Shown: in pieces, positions 9,110 to 16,663 of the stretch
How positions within the stretch are numbered: position 1 is the first letter of the stretch
Layout: every line of letters starts with the position of its first letter
NCBI RefSeq assembly: GCF_001549985.1
Contig: NZ_LROZ01000016.1
Coordinates: 24,086 to 88,085, forward strand
Reading direction: 5' to 3'
DNA: 64,000 bases
DNA from: Myroides odoratus
GTDB taxonomy: Bacteria > Bacteroidota > Bacteroidia > Flavobacteriales > Flavobacteriaceae
Position numbers and translations under genes: made by a program
Notes under the pieces: model-generated
Database searches by the model: none
What the model saw: only the letters and a program-made list of their open reading frames with translations
Told to the model about the DNA's origin: nothing

Positions 9110-9183
9110 GGTCCAATAGCTCAGCTGGATAGAGCAACTGCCTTCTAAGCAGTAGGTCTCAGGTTCGAATCCTGATTGGATCA
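9110..9183 (+). tRNA. tRNA-Arg (anticodon TCT), island attachment gene
   Basis: The acceptor GGTCCAA pairs with TTGGATC (one G-T pair), and the anticodon loop CTTCTAA gives TCT for AGA/AGG arginine codons. The gene is intact. Its last 16 nt and the following terminator are repeated exactly at 15124-15177, which marks it as the attachment site of the downstream island. Confidence 0.95.
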
Positions 9184-9221
9184 CGAAAAAGTCTTAACGA
9201 AAGTTAGGACTTTTTTTGTTT
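9168..9221 (+). repeat. Left 54-bp direct repeat (att-like, tRNA-Arg 3' end plus terminator)
   Basis: This segment is identical to 15124-15177. It contains the last 16 nt of tRNA-Arg and the whole terminator hairpin. The bases on either side differ between the two copies, so the repeat has sharp ends, as expected for attL/attR of an element integrated at a tRNA 3' end. Confidence 0.85.
9186..9218 (+). terminator. Terminator of the tRNA cluster
   Basis: The stem AAAAGTCTTAAC / GTTAGGACTTTT with a GAAA loop is followed by T residues. One G-T pair lies in the stem. Confidence 0.85.
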
Positions 9222-9595
9222 TACCACCTTTCAAATCAGAAAAAGGGAATCAAGTACAAAACTTGGGGGACAGTATAAAAAGAGTATTTTTTTTAAAAGT
9301 AGACTTTCCAGTTCTTATGTTACCCTGAAAAATAAAAAAATCTCTTCCATTTTTGTCATCCCGACGAAGGAAGGAGAATGGGCACATCCTATCAATCATT
9401 TTTTATTTAACGTCTACTAAGCGAAAAGTTTAGTCAATCTAAAGAGGAAGAAGGCTTTATCTCTAATTGCTATATGCTTCATTCTAAAGTATTTAGTTTT
9501 TGTATTAAGGAATTCAACCGCTGTATAGGTACTTTTCTGCTTGAAGCCATGGGGATATTAAAAATTATCTTGTAGATGTAAAAACTAAAAAGGAG
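9222..9595. other. Left non-coding arm of the island
   Basis: About 370 bp without a credible gene and without an integrase or excisionase frame, which is where an integrase would normally sit. At 9352-9377 there is a GC-richer patch GTCATCCCGACGAAGGAAGG of the type I recall as a dispersed intergenic repeat in Bacteroidota genomes. Confidence 0.5.
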
Positions 9596-9625
9596 TTGTG
9601 TATTAGTTTAATTAACTTATTTTTG
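9596..9625 (+). promoter_or_regulatory. Promoter of the island lipoprotein gene
   Basis: TTG at 9596-9598, a 19-nt spacer and TATTTTTG at 9618-9625 make a good promoter. Transcription would begin near 9632, about 25 nt before the ATG at 9657 that is now out of frame. Confidence 0.6.
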
Positions 9626-9688
9626 CATTTAATTATGTTTAATTTTTTATAAAAATATGGTAAAAAAATAATTTATTTACTAATACCC

Positions 9689-11011
9689 TTGTTTGTTATG
9701 AGTTGTTCTTTTGAAGATGATCAAATTGACACCCTTCAAAAAACAAAGACAACGAATAGTGTAAAAGCATATAGTTTTACCAAAGAACAAGCGCATCGTT
9801 ATGCTCAAATAGCGAATGATTTTGCGGTTGTTCATATGGATGATATTTTGGGAAAGGCTTATTTCAATGCTAAAACACCTCCTTTATTTGAATTTTTTTA
9901 TTACGTTTCCAAAATTGGAGATAAGGAGTATATTGCGTTATTTCTGCATGAAAAACCTTCCACAATGTACGAGTTAGATGAAGTTGTAGCGAAGGGATAT
10001 ACCAATGTTATTTTTGAGATTAATTCCAAAGAAGACAACTTATATTTTCCACATGTAATTAAGATTTATCCTGCTTATGATTATCTTACAGCCAAAATAA
10101 AAAAACAAAGCCTTAAAGAAGGGGATGAGTTAGACATTCGATATTTAGTAAATATGGATGATTTCTATGGAGATGAGGTGTATTTCGAAGCATCGGAAAG
10201 GCGGTTACTACAAGCGGAAGACTTGATTGAAGAAAAAGGATTGAGAGCAGTAAATAAGAGCACAAGAGAGGTAACTAAAAAGAATAAATGGCTGCCTGAA
10301 ATTATTATTACAAAATATCCTCTAGGACATCCTCCACAACCCGATGGTTCCAGCCCTGTTCCACCTAGACCTAGTTGGGGTGACAGTAAATACAGCGGTA
10401 ATCCAAATGGTATACCACCTACAGGTGGTGGCAATGGCGGCGGTGGGTTTGATTTTTCACGCCCAGGAGGAAAACTGATTATACAAGATCCTTTAACACC
10501 AGAAGAGGAAAAATGGAAAAAAATAAAGAATGGAGAAACAATTATGGCGGATGTAAAAATTCAAACTGGAACAAAGCAATTATGGGATGTTGCAATGAAT
10601 AAATTTACTAGAAATAAGGAACGACAAGAATTGGGATTTTTTATCTTTTACAGTGCGACATCAGGCGAATATTACCCAGGTCATGTACAACGCGGACCAA
10701 TAATCACAGATCCAAGTGAACGTGCTTATTTACCGATTGCCGACTATACATTAAATCCTACACCCGATATGCCTGCTGATGCTGTAATGGTGGCTTGGTA
10801 TCATCATCACACCGTTATTGGAGAAGAAGGGATTACGAGAAAAGCAGGTCCTTCGGTTGAGGATATAAGAATTGGACAATCTTATGGTGTAACCGTAATT
10901 GTCAAAGATTTTGAGGGTGTTTATGATGAGAGTAGAGGAGAGAATGTTATACAATACAGTGATAATCCTCAAAATCAAAACACAGAATTTTATTATCACC
11001 ATTTAAACTAA
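9689..11011 (+). CDS. Lipoprotein-like modular protein with JAMM-like C-terminal domain; start region frameshifted
   Basis: The open frame (440 residues from a TTG) has an N-terminal domain (about 25-205), a proline/glycine-rich linker (about 211-262) and a C-terminal domain with Glu314, an HHH triplet at 372-374 and S389xxD392. The Glu, HxH and SxxD set is the JAMM metalloprotease signature, though the spacer between HxH and SxxD is longer than usual. A JAB-type or DUF4329-like toxin domain is my inference. Reading back in frame gives KKIIYLLIPLFVMSC, a lipoprotein signal, but no ATG. The ATG at 9657 is one base out of frame across a seven-A run (9662-9668). The gene is therefore a pseudogene, phase-variable, or affected by a sequence error. 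Seven secreted paralogues follow at once. Confidence 0.7.
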   Translation: MFVMSCSFEDDQIDTLQKTKTTNSVKAYSFTKEQAHRYAQIANDFAVVHMDDILGKAYFNAKTPPLFEFFYYVSKIGDKEYIALFLHEKPSTMYELDEVVAKGYTNVIFEINSKEDNLYFPHVIKIYPAYDYLTAKIKKQSLKEGDELDIRYLVNMDDFYGDEVYFEASERRLLQAEDLIEEKGLRAVNKSTREVTKKNKWLPEIIITKYPLGHPPQPDGSSPVPPRPSWGDSKYSGNPNGIPPTGGGNGGGGFDFSRPGGKLIIQDPLTPEEEKWKKIKNGETIMADVKIQTGTKQLWDVAMNKFTRNKERQELGFFIFYSATSGEYYPGHVQRGPIITDPSERAYLPIADYTLNPTPDMPADAVMVAWYHHHTVIGEEGITRKAGPSVEDIRIGQSYGVTVIVKDFEGVYDESRGENVIQYSDNPQNQNTEFYYHHLN

Positions 11012-11016
11012 TACTT

Positions 11017-11472
11017 ATGAAAAAATTACTCCTATTACTTTTGTTTTTTATATCTATCTCCTCCATCAATGCGCAAGAAATTGATTTAAAAACCATGACA
11101 CGGGCGGACAGAATTCGCTATGTTTCTCAAGAAGGAACTAGAGCGTTAGATCAACATCTTCACGAGTTCATGAAAAAACTATATGGCAACCCCAATATTA
11201 TGCGTCCAGGCTATTCAGCCTATGCTGGTAGTTATAAGGAAATACTGATAAGAGATGAGAAAGCCGTACAGTCCTTAACTGAACAATATGGAAAGTTTGT
11301 AACGGATTATACCTTTAAAAAAAACGATTATATCTGCCGAATTAGTTTTGTTGCCAATCAACGTGTTTGGAAGCCTTTACTGTATGATGTTGTCATTTTG
11401 AATAATGGAAAGGCATTGAGTATTATGATTTTGAACGAGGGTTATTCAAAAGTTATTTATGCTAAAGATTAA
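11017..11472 (+). CDS. Island secreted paralogue 1 (putative immunity protein)
   Basis: This 151-residue protein has a clear signal peptide ending SINAQ, so the mature part of about 130 residues is exported to the periplasm or beyond. I do not recognise the fold. Conserved marks of the family are TRADRIRYVSQ, ALDQHLHEF, YGNPNIMRPGYSAY, FVTDYTFKKNDY and LNNGKAL. It starts 5 bp after the lipoprotein gene and is surely co-transcribed with it, which is the usual place for an immunity gene. It lacks the VGESQVIYHK ending shared by copies 2 to 6 and ends EGYSKVIYAKD. Confidence 0.8.
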   Translation: MKKLLLLLLFFISISSINAQEIDLKTMTRADRIRYVSQEGTRALDQHLHEFMKKLYGNPNIMRPGYSAYAGSYKEILIRDEKAVQSLTEQYGKFVTDYTFKKNDYICRISFVANQRVWKPLLYDVVILNNGKALSIMILNEGYSKVIYAKD

Positions 11473-11516
11473 TTTTATCTTTAGTATATGAGCTGTATGC
11501 TTTATTACGTACAAAA

Positions 11517-11969
11517 ATGAAAAAATTACTCACATTACTTCTATTTTTTATGTCTTTCTCGTCCATCAATGCGCAAGAAATTGATTTAAAATCCATGACA
11601 CGGGCGGATAGAATTCGTTATATTTCTCAAGAGGCAACCAGAGCCTTAGATCAACATCTTCACGAGTTTATGAAAAAAATGTATGGCAACCCTAATATTA
11701 TGCGTCCAGGTTATTCAGCCTATGCTGGTAGTTACAAAGAAATATTAATAAGAGATGAGAAAGCCGTACAGTCCTTAACTGAAAAATATGGAAAGTTTGT
11801 AACGGATTATACCTTTAAAAAAAATGATTACATCTGTAACATTAGCTTTGTTGCCAATCAACGTGTTTGGAAGCCTTTACTGTATGATGTTGTTATTTTG
11901 AATAATGGAAAGGCGTTGAGTATTATGGTTTTAGATGTTGGGGAATCACAAGTTATTTATCATAAATAA
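11517..11969 (+). CDS. Island secreted paralogue 2 (putative immunity protein)
   Basis: The 150-residue product is very close to copy 1 through most of its length, including the central ILIRDEKAVQSLTE segment, but has KSMTRADRIRYISQEAT near the N terminus and the VGESQVIYHK ending. It has the same signal peptide. The 44-bp gap after copy 1 is shorter than the other gaps and shares only the last bases, TTATTACGTACAAAA, before the start codon. Function unknown; an immunity role is inferred from the array. Confidence 0.8.
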   Translation: MKKLLTLLLFFMSFSSINAQEIDLKSMTRADRIRYISQEATRALDQHLHEFMKKMYGNPNIMRPGYSAYAGSYKEILIRDEKAVQSLTEKYGKFVTDYTFKKNDYICNISFVANQRVWKPLLYDVVILNNGKALSIMVLDVGESQVIYHK

Positions 11970-12107
11970 TAGTTTAACGTAAAGGAAAATAGTTGTAGTT
12001 TACAATCTGTTTACTTCATATTGCATTTGAAATTGGAGCATTTGGGCGAGATAGATAAGGGAGGCTGAAATTGAAGTGAAACATTTTACCTTTTATTACG
12101 TACAAAA

Positions 12108-12560
12108 ATGAAAAAATTACTCCTATTACTTTTATTTTTTATGTCTATCTTGTCCATCAATGCGCAAGAAATTGATTTAAAAGCCATGACACGGGCGGAC
12201 AGAATTCGCTATGTTTCTCAAGTAGCAACCAGAGCCTTAGATCAACATCTCCATGAGTTCTTGAAAAAATTATATGGCAACCCTAATATTATGCGTCCGG
12301 GTTATTCAGCCTATTCAGGTAGTTTTAAACAAAGTTTGATAAAAGATGATGAAGCAGCTAGTTCTTTAACTAAACTTTACGGTGATTTTGTAACGGATTA
12401 TACCTTTAAAAAAAATGATTATGTTTATGGTATTAGTTTTGTCGCCAATCAGCGTGTTTGGAACCCCTTATTGTATCGAGTTACGATACTTAACAATGGG
12501 AAGGCGCTTAAAATCACTGTTCTAAGTGTTGGGGAATCACAAGTTATTTATCATAAATAA
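12108..12560 (+). CDS. Island secreted paralogue 3 (putative immunity protein)
   Basis: This 150-residue secreted protein differs from copies 1 and 2 in the middle (SFKQSLIKDDEAASSLTKLYGDF) and in the C-terminal part (NPLLYRVTILNNGKALKITVLSVG). It appears identical to copy 4 in both DNA and protein. It is preceded by a 138-bp spacer that is the first of the long spacers in the array. Confidence 0.8.
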   Translation: MKKLLLLLLFFMSILSINAQEIDLKAMTRADRIRYVSQVATRALDQHLHEFLKKLYGNPNIMRPGYSAYSGSFKQSLIKDDEAASSLTKLYGDFVTDYTFKKNDYVYGISFVANQRVWNPLLYRVTILNNGKALKITVLSVGESQVIYHK

Positions 12561-12698
12561 TAGTTTAACGTAAAGGAAAATAGTTGTAGTTTACAATCTG
12601 TTTACTTCATATTGCATTTGAAATTGGAGCATTTGGGCGAGATAGATAAGGGAGGCTGAAATTGAAGTGAAACATTTTACCTTTTATTACGTACAAAA

Positions 12699-13151
12699 AT
12701 GAAAAAATTACTCCTATTACTTTTATTTTTTATGTCTATCTTGTCCATCAATGCGCAAGAAATTGATTTAAAAGCCATGACACGGGCGGACAGAATTCGC
12801 TATGTTTCTCAAGTAGCAACCAGAGCCTTAGATCAACATCTCCATGAGTTCTTGAAAAAATTATATGGCAACCCTAATATTATGCGTCCGGGTTATTCAG
12901 CCTATTCAGGTAGTTTTAAACAAAGTTTGATAAAAGATGATGAAGCAGCTAGTTCTTTAACTAAACTTTACGGTGATTTTGTAACGGATTATACCTTTAA
13001 AAAAAATGATTATGTTTATGGTATTAGTTTTGTCGCCAATCAGCGTGTTTGGAACCCCTTATTGTATCGAGTTACGATACTTAACAATGGGAAGGCGCTT
13101 AAAATCACTGTTCTAAGTGTTGGGGAATCACAAGTTATTTATCATAAATAA
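12699..13151 (+). CDS. Island secreted paralogue 4, identical to paralogue 3
   Basis: By eye this gene and its upstream spacer match copy 3 base for base with a period of 591 bp, which implies a very recent tandem duplication. The 150-residue product has the same signal peptide and central segment as copy 3. Such an exact repeat is also a spot where an assembly could gain or lose a unit. Confidence 0.8.
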   Translation: MKKLLLLLLFFMSILSINAQEIDLKAMTRADRIRYVSQVATRALDQHLHEFLKKLYGNPNIMRPGYSAYSGSFKQSLIKDDEAASSLTKLYGDFVTDYTFKKNDYVYGISFVANQRVWNPLLYRVTILNNGKALKITVLSVGESQVIYHK

Positions 13152-13287
13152 TAGTTTAACGTAAAGGAAAATAGTTGTAGTTTACAATCTGTTTACTTCT
13201 TATTGCATTTGAAATTGGAACATTTGGGTGAGATAGATAAGGGGGGCTGAAATTGAACTGAAACATTTTTTTTTATTACGCACAAAA

Positions 13288-13737
13288 ATGAAAAAATTAC
13301 TCCTATTACTTTTATTTTTTATGTCTATCTTGTCCATCAATGCGCAAGAAATTGATTTAAAAACCATGACACGGGTGGACAGAATTCGCTATGTTTCTCA
13401 AGAAGGAACTAGAGCGTTAGATCAACATCTTCATGAGTTTATGAAAAAACTATATGGCAACCCTAATATTATGCGTCCGGGTTATTCAGCCTATGCTGGT
13501 AGTTACAAGGAAATACTGATAAGGGAGGAGGATGTACAGCCTTTAACTGAAAAATATGGGAAGTTTGTAACGGATTATACCTTTAAAAAAAATGATTATA
13601 TCTATCATATTAGTTTTGTCGCCAATCCTTGTGTTTGGAACCCTTTATTGTATAAGGTTGTTATTCTGAATAATGGAAAGGCATTGAGAATTATGATTTT
13701 AGATGTTGGGGAATCACAAGTTATTTATCATAAATAA
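13288..13737 (+). CDS. Island secreted paralogue 5 (putative immunity protein)
   Basis: The 149-residue product is one residue shorter than its sisters in the central segment (IREEDVQPLTEKYGKF). It has a Cys in NPCVWNP where others have Gln-Arg, and a TRVDRIRYVSQEGT start related to copy 1. The C-terminal half combines features of copies 2 and 3. The signal peptide is conserved. The 136-bp spacer upstream has several substitutions relative to the other spacers. Confidence 0.8.
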   Translation: MKKLLLLLLFFMSILSINAQEIDLKTMTRVDRIRYVSQEGTRALDQHLHEFMKKLYGNPNIMRPGYSAYAGSYKEILIREEDVQPLTEKYGKFVTDYTFKKNDYIYHISFVANPCVWNPLLYKVVILNNGKALRIMILDVGESQVIYHK

Positions 13738-13871
13738 TAGTTTAACGTAAAGGAAAATAGTTGTAGTTTATAATCTGTTTACTTCATGTTGCATTTGAAA
13801 TTGGAGCATTTGAGTAAGACAGGTAAGCGTTTTCCTGGAAATGAAACATTTTATTTTTATTACGTACAAAA

Positions 13872-14324
13872 ATGAAAAAATTACTCCTATTACTTTTGTT
13901 TTTTATGTCTTTCTCGTCCATCAATGCGCAAGAAGTTGACTTAAAAGCCATGACACAGGCGGACAGAATCCGCTATGTTTCTCAAGTAGCAACCAGAGCC
14001 TTAGATCAACATCTCCATGAATTCATGAAAAAATTATATGGCAACCCTAATATTATGCGTCCGGGTTATTCAGCCTATTCAGGTAGTTACAAGGAAATAC
14101 TGATAAGAGATGAGAAAGTCGTACAGTCCTTAACTGAACAATATGGTGATTTTGTCACAGATTATACCTTTAAAAAAAACGATTATATCTGTAACATTAG
14201 TTTTGTCGCCAATCAGCGTGTTTGGAACCCCTTATTGTATCGAGTTACGATACTTAACAATGGGAAGGCGCTTAAAATCACTGTTCTAAGTGTTGGGGAA
14301 TCACAAGTTATTTATCATAAATAA
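13872..14324 (+). CDS. Island secreted paralogue 6, mosaic of the other copies
   Basis: This 150-residue secreted protein reads as a chimera. SQVATRALDQ and YSAYSGS match copies 3/4, the central YKEILIRDEK and SLTEQYG match copy 1, ICNISFVANQRVW matches copy 2, and the last 33 residues match copies 3/4. The 134-bp spacer before it is repeated exactly before copy 7. The pattern fits gene conversion or unequal crossing over in the array. Confidence 0.8.
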   Translation: MKKLLLLLLFFMSFSSINAQEVDLKAMTQADRIRYVSQVATRALDQHLHEFMKKLYGNPNIMRPGYSAYSGSYKEILIRDEKVVQSLTEQYGDFVTDYTFKKNDYICNISFVANQRVWNPLLYRVTILNNGKALKITVLSVGESQVIYHK

Positions 14325-14458
14325 TAGTTTAACGTAAAGGAAAATAGTTGTAGTTTATAATCTGTTTACTTCATGTTGCATTTGAAATTGGAGCATTTGA
14401 GTAAGACAGGTAAGCGTTTTCCTGGAAATGAAACATTTTATTTTTATTACGTACAAAA

Positions 14459-14917
14459 ATGAAAAAACTACTCTTATTACTTTTATTTTTTATGTCTTTC
14501 TCGTCCATCAATGCGCAAGAAATTGATTTAAGAAACCTAACTTCGGAGCAGAGAAAGGACTATGTCATTCAAGAAGCTACAAGGGCTTTGGATGTATTTC
14601 TATACGATTTTTTAAAAGGGTTATACGGTCCCAATACACCTCCACCAACTTATTCGCCTTATCGATATGGGTATAGGGAAGTAAAATTAGATACAGAGGA
14701 AAGAGTAACTGATTTTAATGATTTCTATGGTGATTTGATTAACGATTATACCGTAATGAAAAATGATTACTACTATAATGTTTCATTTATACCTAACCAA
14801 AATGAATGGTGGGGACCTGTATTATATAAGGTTACGGTACTAAACAACGGGAAGGCTTTAAATATCTTTGTAGTAAAGAGAGGTTGGTTGCGTGTTATAT
14901 ATAATGCAACAGAATAA
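14459..14917 (+). CDS. Island secreted paralogue 7, divergent mature domain
   Basis: The 152-residue product keeps the array's signal peptide and upstream spacer almost unchanged but the mature part is strongly diverged (LTSEQRKDYVIQEATRALDVFLYDF, YGPNTPPPTYSPYRYGY, LNNGKALNIFVVKRG). The family core is still recognisable. A conserved leader with a replaced body suggests that new specificities are captured behind a shared promoter and signal peptide. It is the last gene before the right repeat. Confidence 0.8.
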   Translation: MKKLLLLLLFFMSFSSINAQEIDLRNLTSEQRKDYVIQEATRALDVFLYDFLKGLYGPNTPPPTYSPYRYGYREVKLDTEERVTDFNDFYGDLINDYTVMKNDYYYNVSFIPNQNEWWGPVLYKVTVLNNGKALNIFVVKRGWLRVIYNATE

Positions 14918-15123
14918 TTGAACTCACGTATGATAATAAAGAAAAAACTCTATTCAGTTATTAGCGGGAAATATTCAAGGACTACTCCATATCAAACAAA
15001 TTAGGAAGTACCTGAAAGCTATTGAGACCTTAACAAAATAAAAAAACACTTTATTCATGTCCCATTTTTGACACGATTGAAATGTTAAGTATTTATATAT
15101 TAATCTGTTAGATATTGTGAAAT
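14918..15123. other. Right non-coding arm of the island
   Basis: About 200 bp of AT-rich sequence with no gene, no integrase fragment and no clear hairpin. It runs up to the right-hand repeat. Confidence 0.5.
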
Positions 15124-15177
15124 AATCCTGATTGGATCACGAAAAAGTCTTAACGAAAGTTAGGACTTTTTTTGTTT
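15124..15177 (+). repeat. Right 54-bp direct repeat (att-like)
   Basis: This is an exact copy of 9168-9221: 16 nt of tRNA-Arg 3' end and the terminator, with no tRNA body in front of it. The distance between the copies is 5,956 bp. It is the expected displaced end of an element that integrated at tRNA-Arg. Confidence 0.85.
15142..15174. terminator. Duplicated terminator at the right island end
   Basis: The same hairpin as the tRNA terminator. Here it can stop transcripts from the paralogue array and, in the other direction, from the CDGSH gene. Confidence 0.7.
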
Positions 15178-15249
15178 ATACTCCATTGTATAGAATGAAA
15201 GAAGGGCGAATTATATCCGCCCGTGACTTTATTTTCGCTAGTAAATAAC

Positions 15250-15474
15250 CTATACTTTCTTTGGTGGTAGATCAAATGCAACAGCTTCGTGTTCAAAATG
15301 ACCATTGTGTGCACCATCGCAAAATGGCTTGTTTTTCGAAAGTCCGCAACGACAGATTGAAAGTACAGTTCTACCTTGTAATCCGTATGCATTTCCATTT
15401 CGATCTACGATTTCAAAATCTCCTTCGATTTTTACCGATCCGTTATTGTTGATTGTTAATTTTGTCTTTGACAT
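15250..15474 (-). CDS. CDGSH iron-sulfur domain protein
   Basis: The 74-residue protein has the CDGSH signature CRCGLSKNKPFCDGAH near its C-terminal half, which binds a 2Fe-2S cluster through three Cys and one His and is redox active. The frame is open from 15525, but the methionine at 15474 gives the natural MSKTKLTINNNG start, so I chose it. There is no signal or membrane segment. It lies just outside the island and is transcribed towards it. Confidence 0.88.
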   Translation of the reverse strand: MSKTKLTINNNGSVKIEGDFEIVDRNGNAYGLQGRTVLSICRCGLSKNKPFCDGAHNGHFEHEAVAFDLPPKKV

Positions 15475-15742
15475 GTCTATTTGAGTTTTGTTATTTTGTA
15501 CAATAATAGAACAATAATAGAACAATAATACGAGTCCTATTGAGGGACATTTCTATTTAGAAAGATTCCTTTTAGTAAATTCGACTAAATCATTGGAAAT
15601 AAAAGAAAAAGATAAAAAGAGGTGAAAAAGTTTTTTCAACCTTATATACAATTGCATTTTCGTATTTTTAGTCAGCCCTAATCCGCTCTGAGCTATACGT
15701 TCTTATTGCGGAAGAACAGAATGATATGATAGAATAAATCCA

Positions 15743-16576
15743 ATGGACCTACTTACACTTCCGAATGACTTGAATCTCGATGGTTCAACCTCGATTAAAA
15801 TTTACGATTATCACAGTTCCCAAGCCATTGCTCGCCAACAAATTGTTTTGAATCAATATGTGTTTAGTTTTCTGATGGAAGGAATGAAAGAGGTTATTTT
15901 TGATGATGCAATACAAGGGATTGATCCTTCAAATTTTCTTCTTATGAAGGCAGGGCATTGTTTGATGACGGAAAAACTTTCTCAAACGAGTACATATAGA
16001 AGTGTCTTGTTCTTTTTTAGCTTGGAGGATATTCAGCGGTTTGTTCAAAAAGTAGAACTAAACCCACCAGCAGCATTGGAATACCAATCGATTCATACCT
16101 TTCCATACGATGATTTTATCCTTCGCTATGTAGCTAGTTTACTCGATATTGTCAAACTCTCAGCAGAAACTCAACATCGGTTGTTAGCCGTGAAATTCGA
16201 GGAAATTATGTGGTATCTTGTGGAGGCCTATGGCATGGACATCTTGCATTCTCTTTTGCATCATAATGACAGCACCCAAAAGTTTACGCGTACGATTGAA
16301 AGCAATAAGCACCATAAGTTAACGATCAAAGAACTTGCTTTTTTGTGTAATATGAGTGTTTCAACGTTCAAAAGAACCTTTGAAAAGCATTATGCTGAAT
16401 CACCCATGCAGTGGTTTCAAAACAAACGATTAGACTATGCGCGTTATTTGTTGCATTTTGAGAAAAAAACGGCCACGGAAATTTACCTTGAAATAGGCTA
16501 TGAGAATTTATCGAGTTTTATTCAGGCTTATAAAATCAAATTTGGTATTACTCCTAAACAAGATCAAATGAAATGA
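15743..16576 (+). CDS. AraC-family transcriptional regulator
   Basis: The 277-residue protein has a variable N-terminal sensor part (about 1-170) and a C-terminal AraC DNA-binding domain (about 185-275) with two helix-turn-helix units: LTIKELAFLCNMSVSTFKRTFEK and the ATEIYLEIGYENLSSFIQAYKIKFG segment with its typical PKQ end. It is 87 bp upstream of the PEBP gene on the same strand and may control it, but no operator was recognised. Confidence 0.92.
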   Translation: MDLLTLPNDLNLDGSTSIKIYDYHSSQAIARQQIVLNQYVFSFLMEGMKEVIFDDAIQGIDPSNFLLMKAGHCLMTEKLSQTSTYRSVLFFFSLEDIQRFVQKVELNPPAALEYQSIHTFPYDDFILRYVASLLDIVKLSAETQHRLLAVKFEEIMWYLVEAYGMDILHSLLHHNDSTQKFTRTIESNKHHKLTIKELAFLCNMSVSTFKRTFEKHYAESPMQWFQNKRLDYARYLLHFEKKTATEIYLEIGYENLSSFIQAYKIKFGITPKQDQMK

Positions 16577-16663
16577 GCTTTTAGCGATAGTTTTTGGACA
16601 AATAGCAAAACCCGCCTGACTAGCGTAGCAGTACTTTTACTTGAAATTTTTAAGTAAGCTAAA

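Larger units (their letters stand above)
11936..13199 (+). repeat. Exact 591-bp-period tandem duplication (paralogues 3 and 4)
   Basis: The segment 11936-12608 matches 12527-13199 with no difference that I can see. It covers the end of the preceding gene, the 138-bp spacer, the whole gene and the start of the next spacer. Confidence 0.8.

Noticed and set aside
9222..15123. Search for an integrase, recombinase or relaxase in the island
   Set aside because: No frame of suitable size or motif is present on either strand; the only long frames are the lipoprotein and the seven paralogues.
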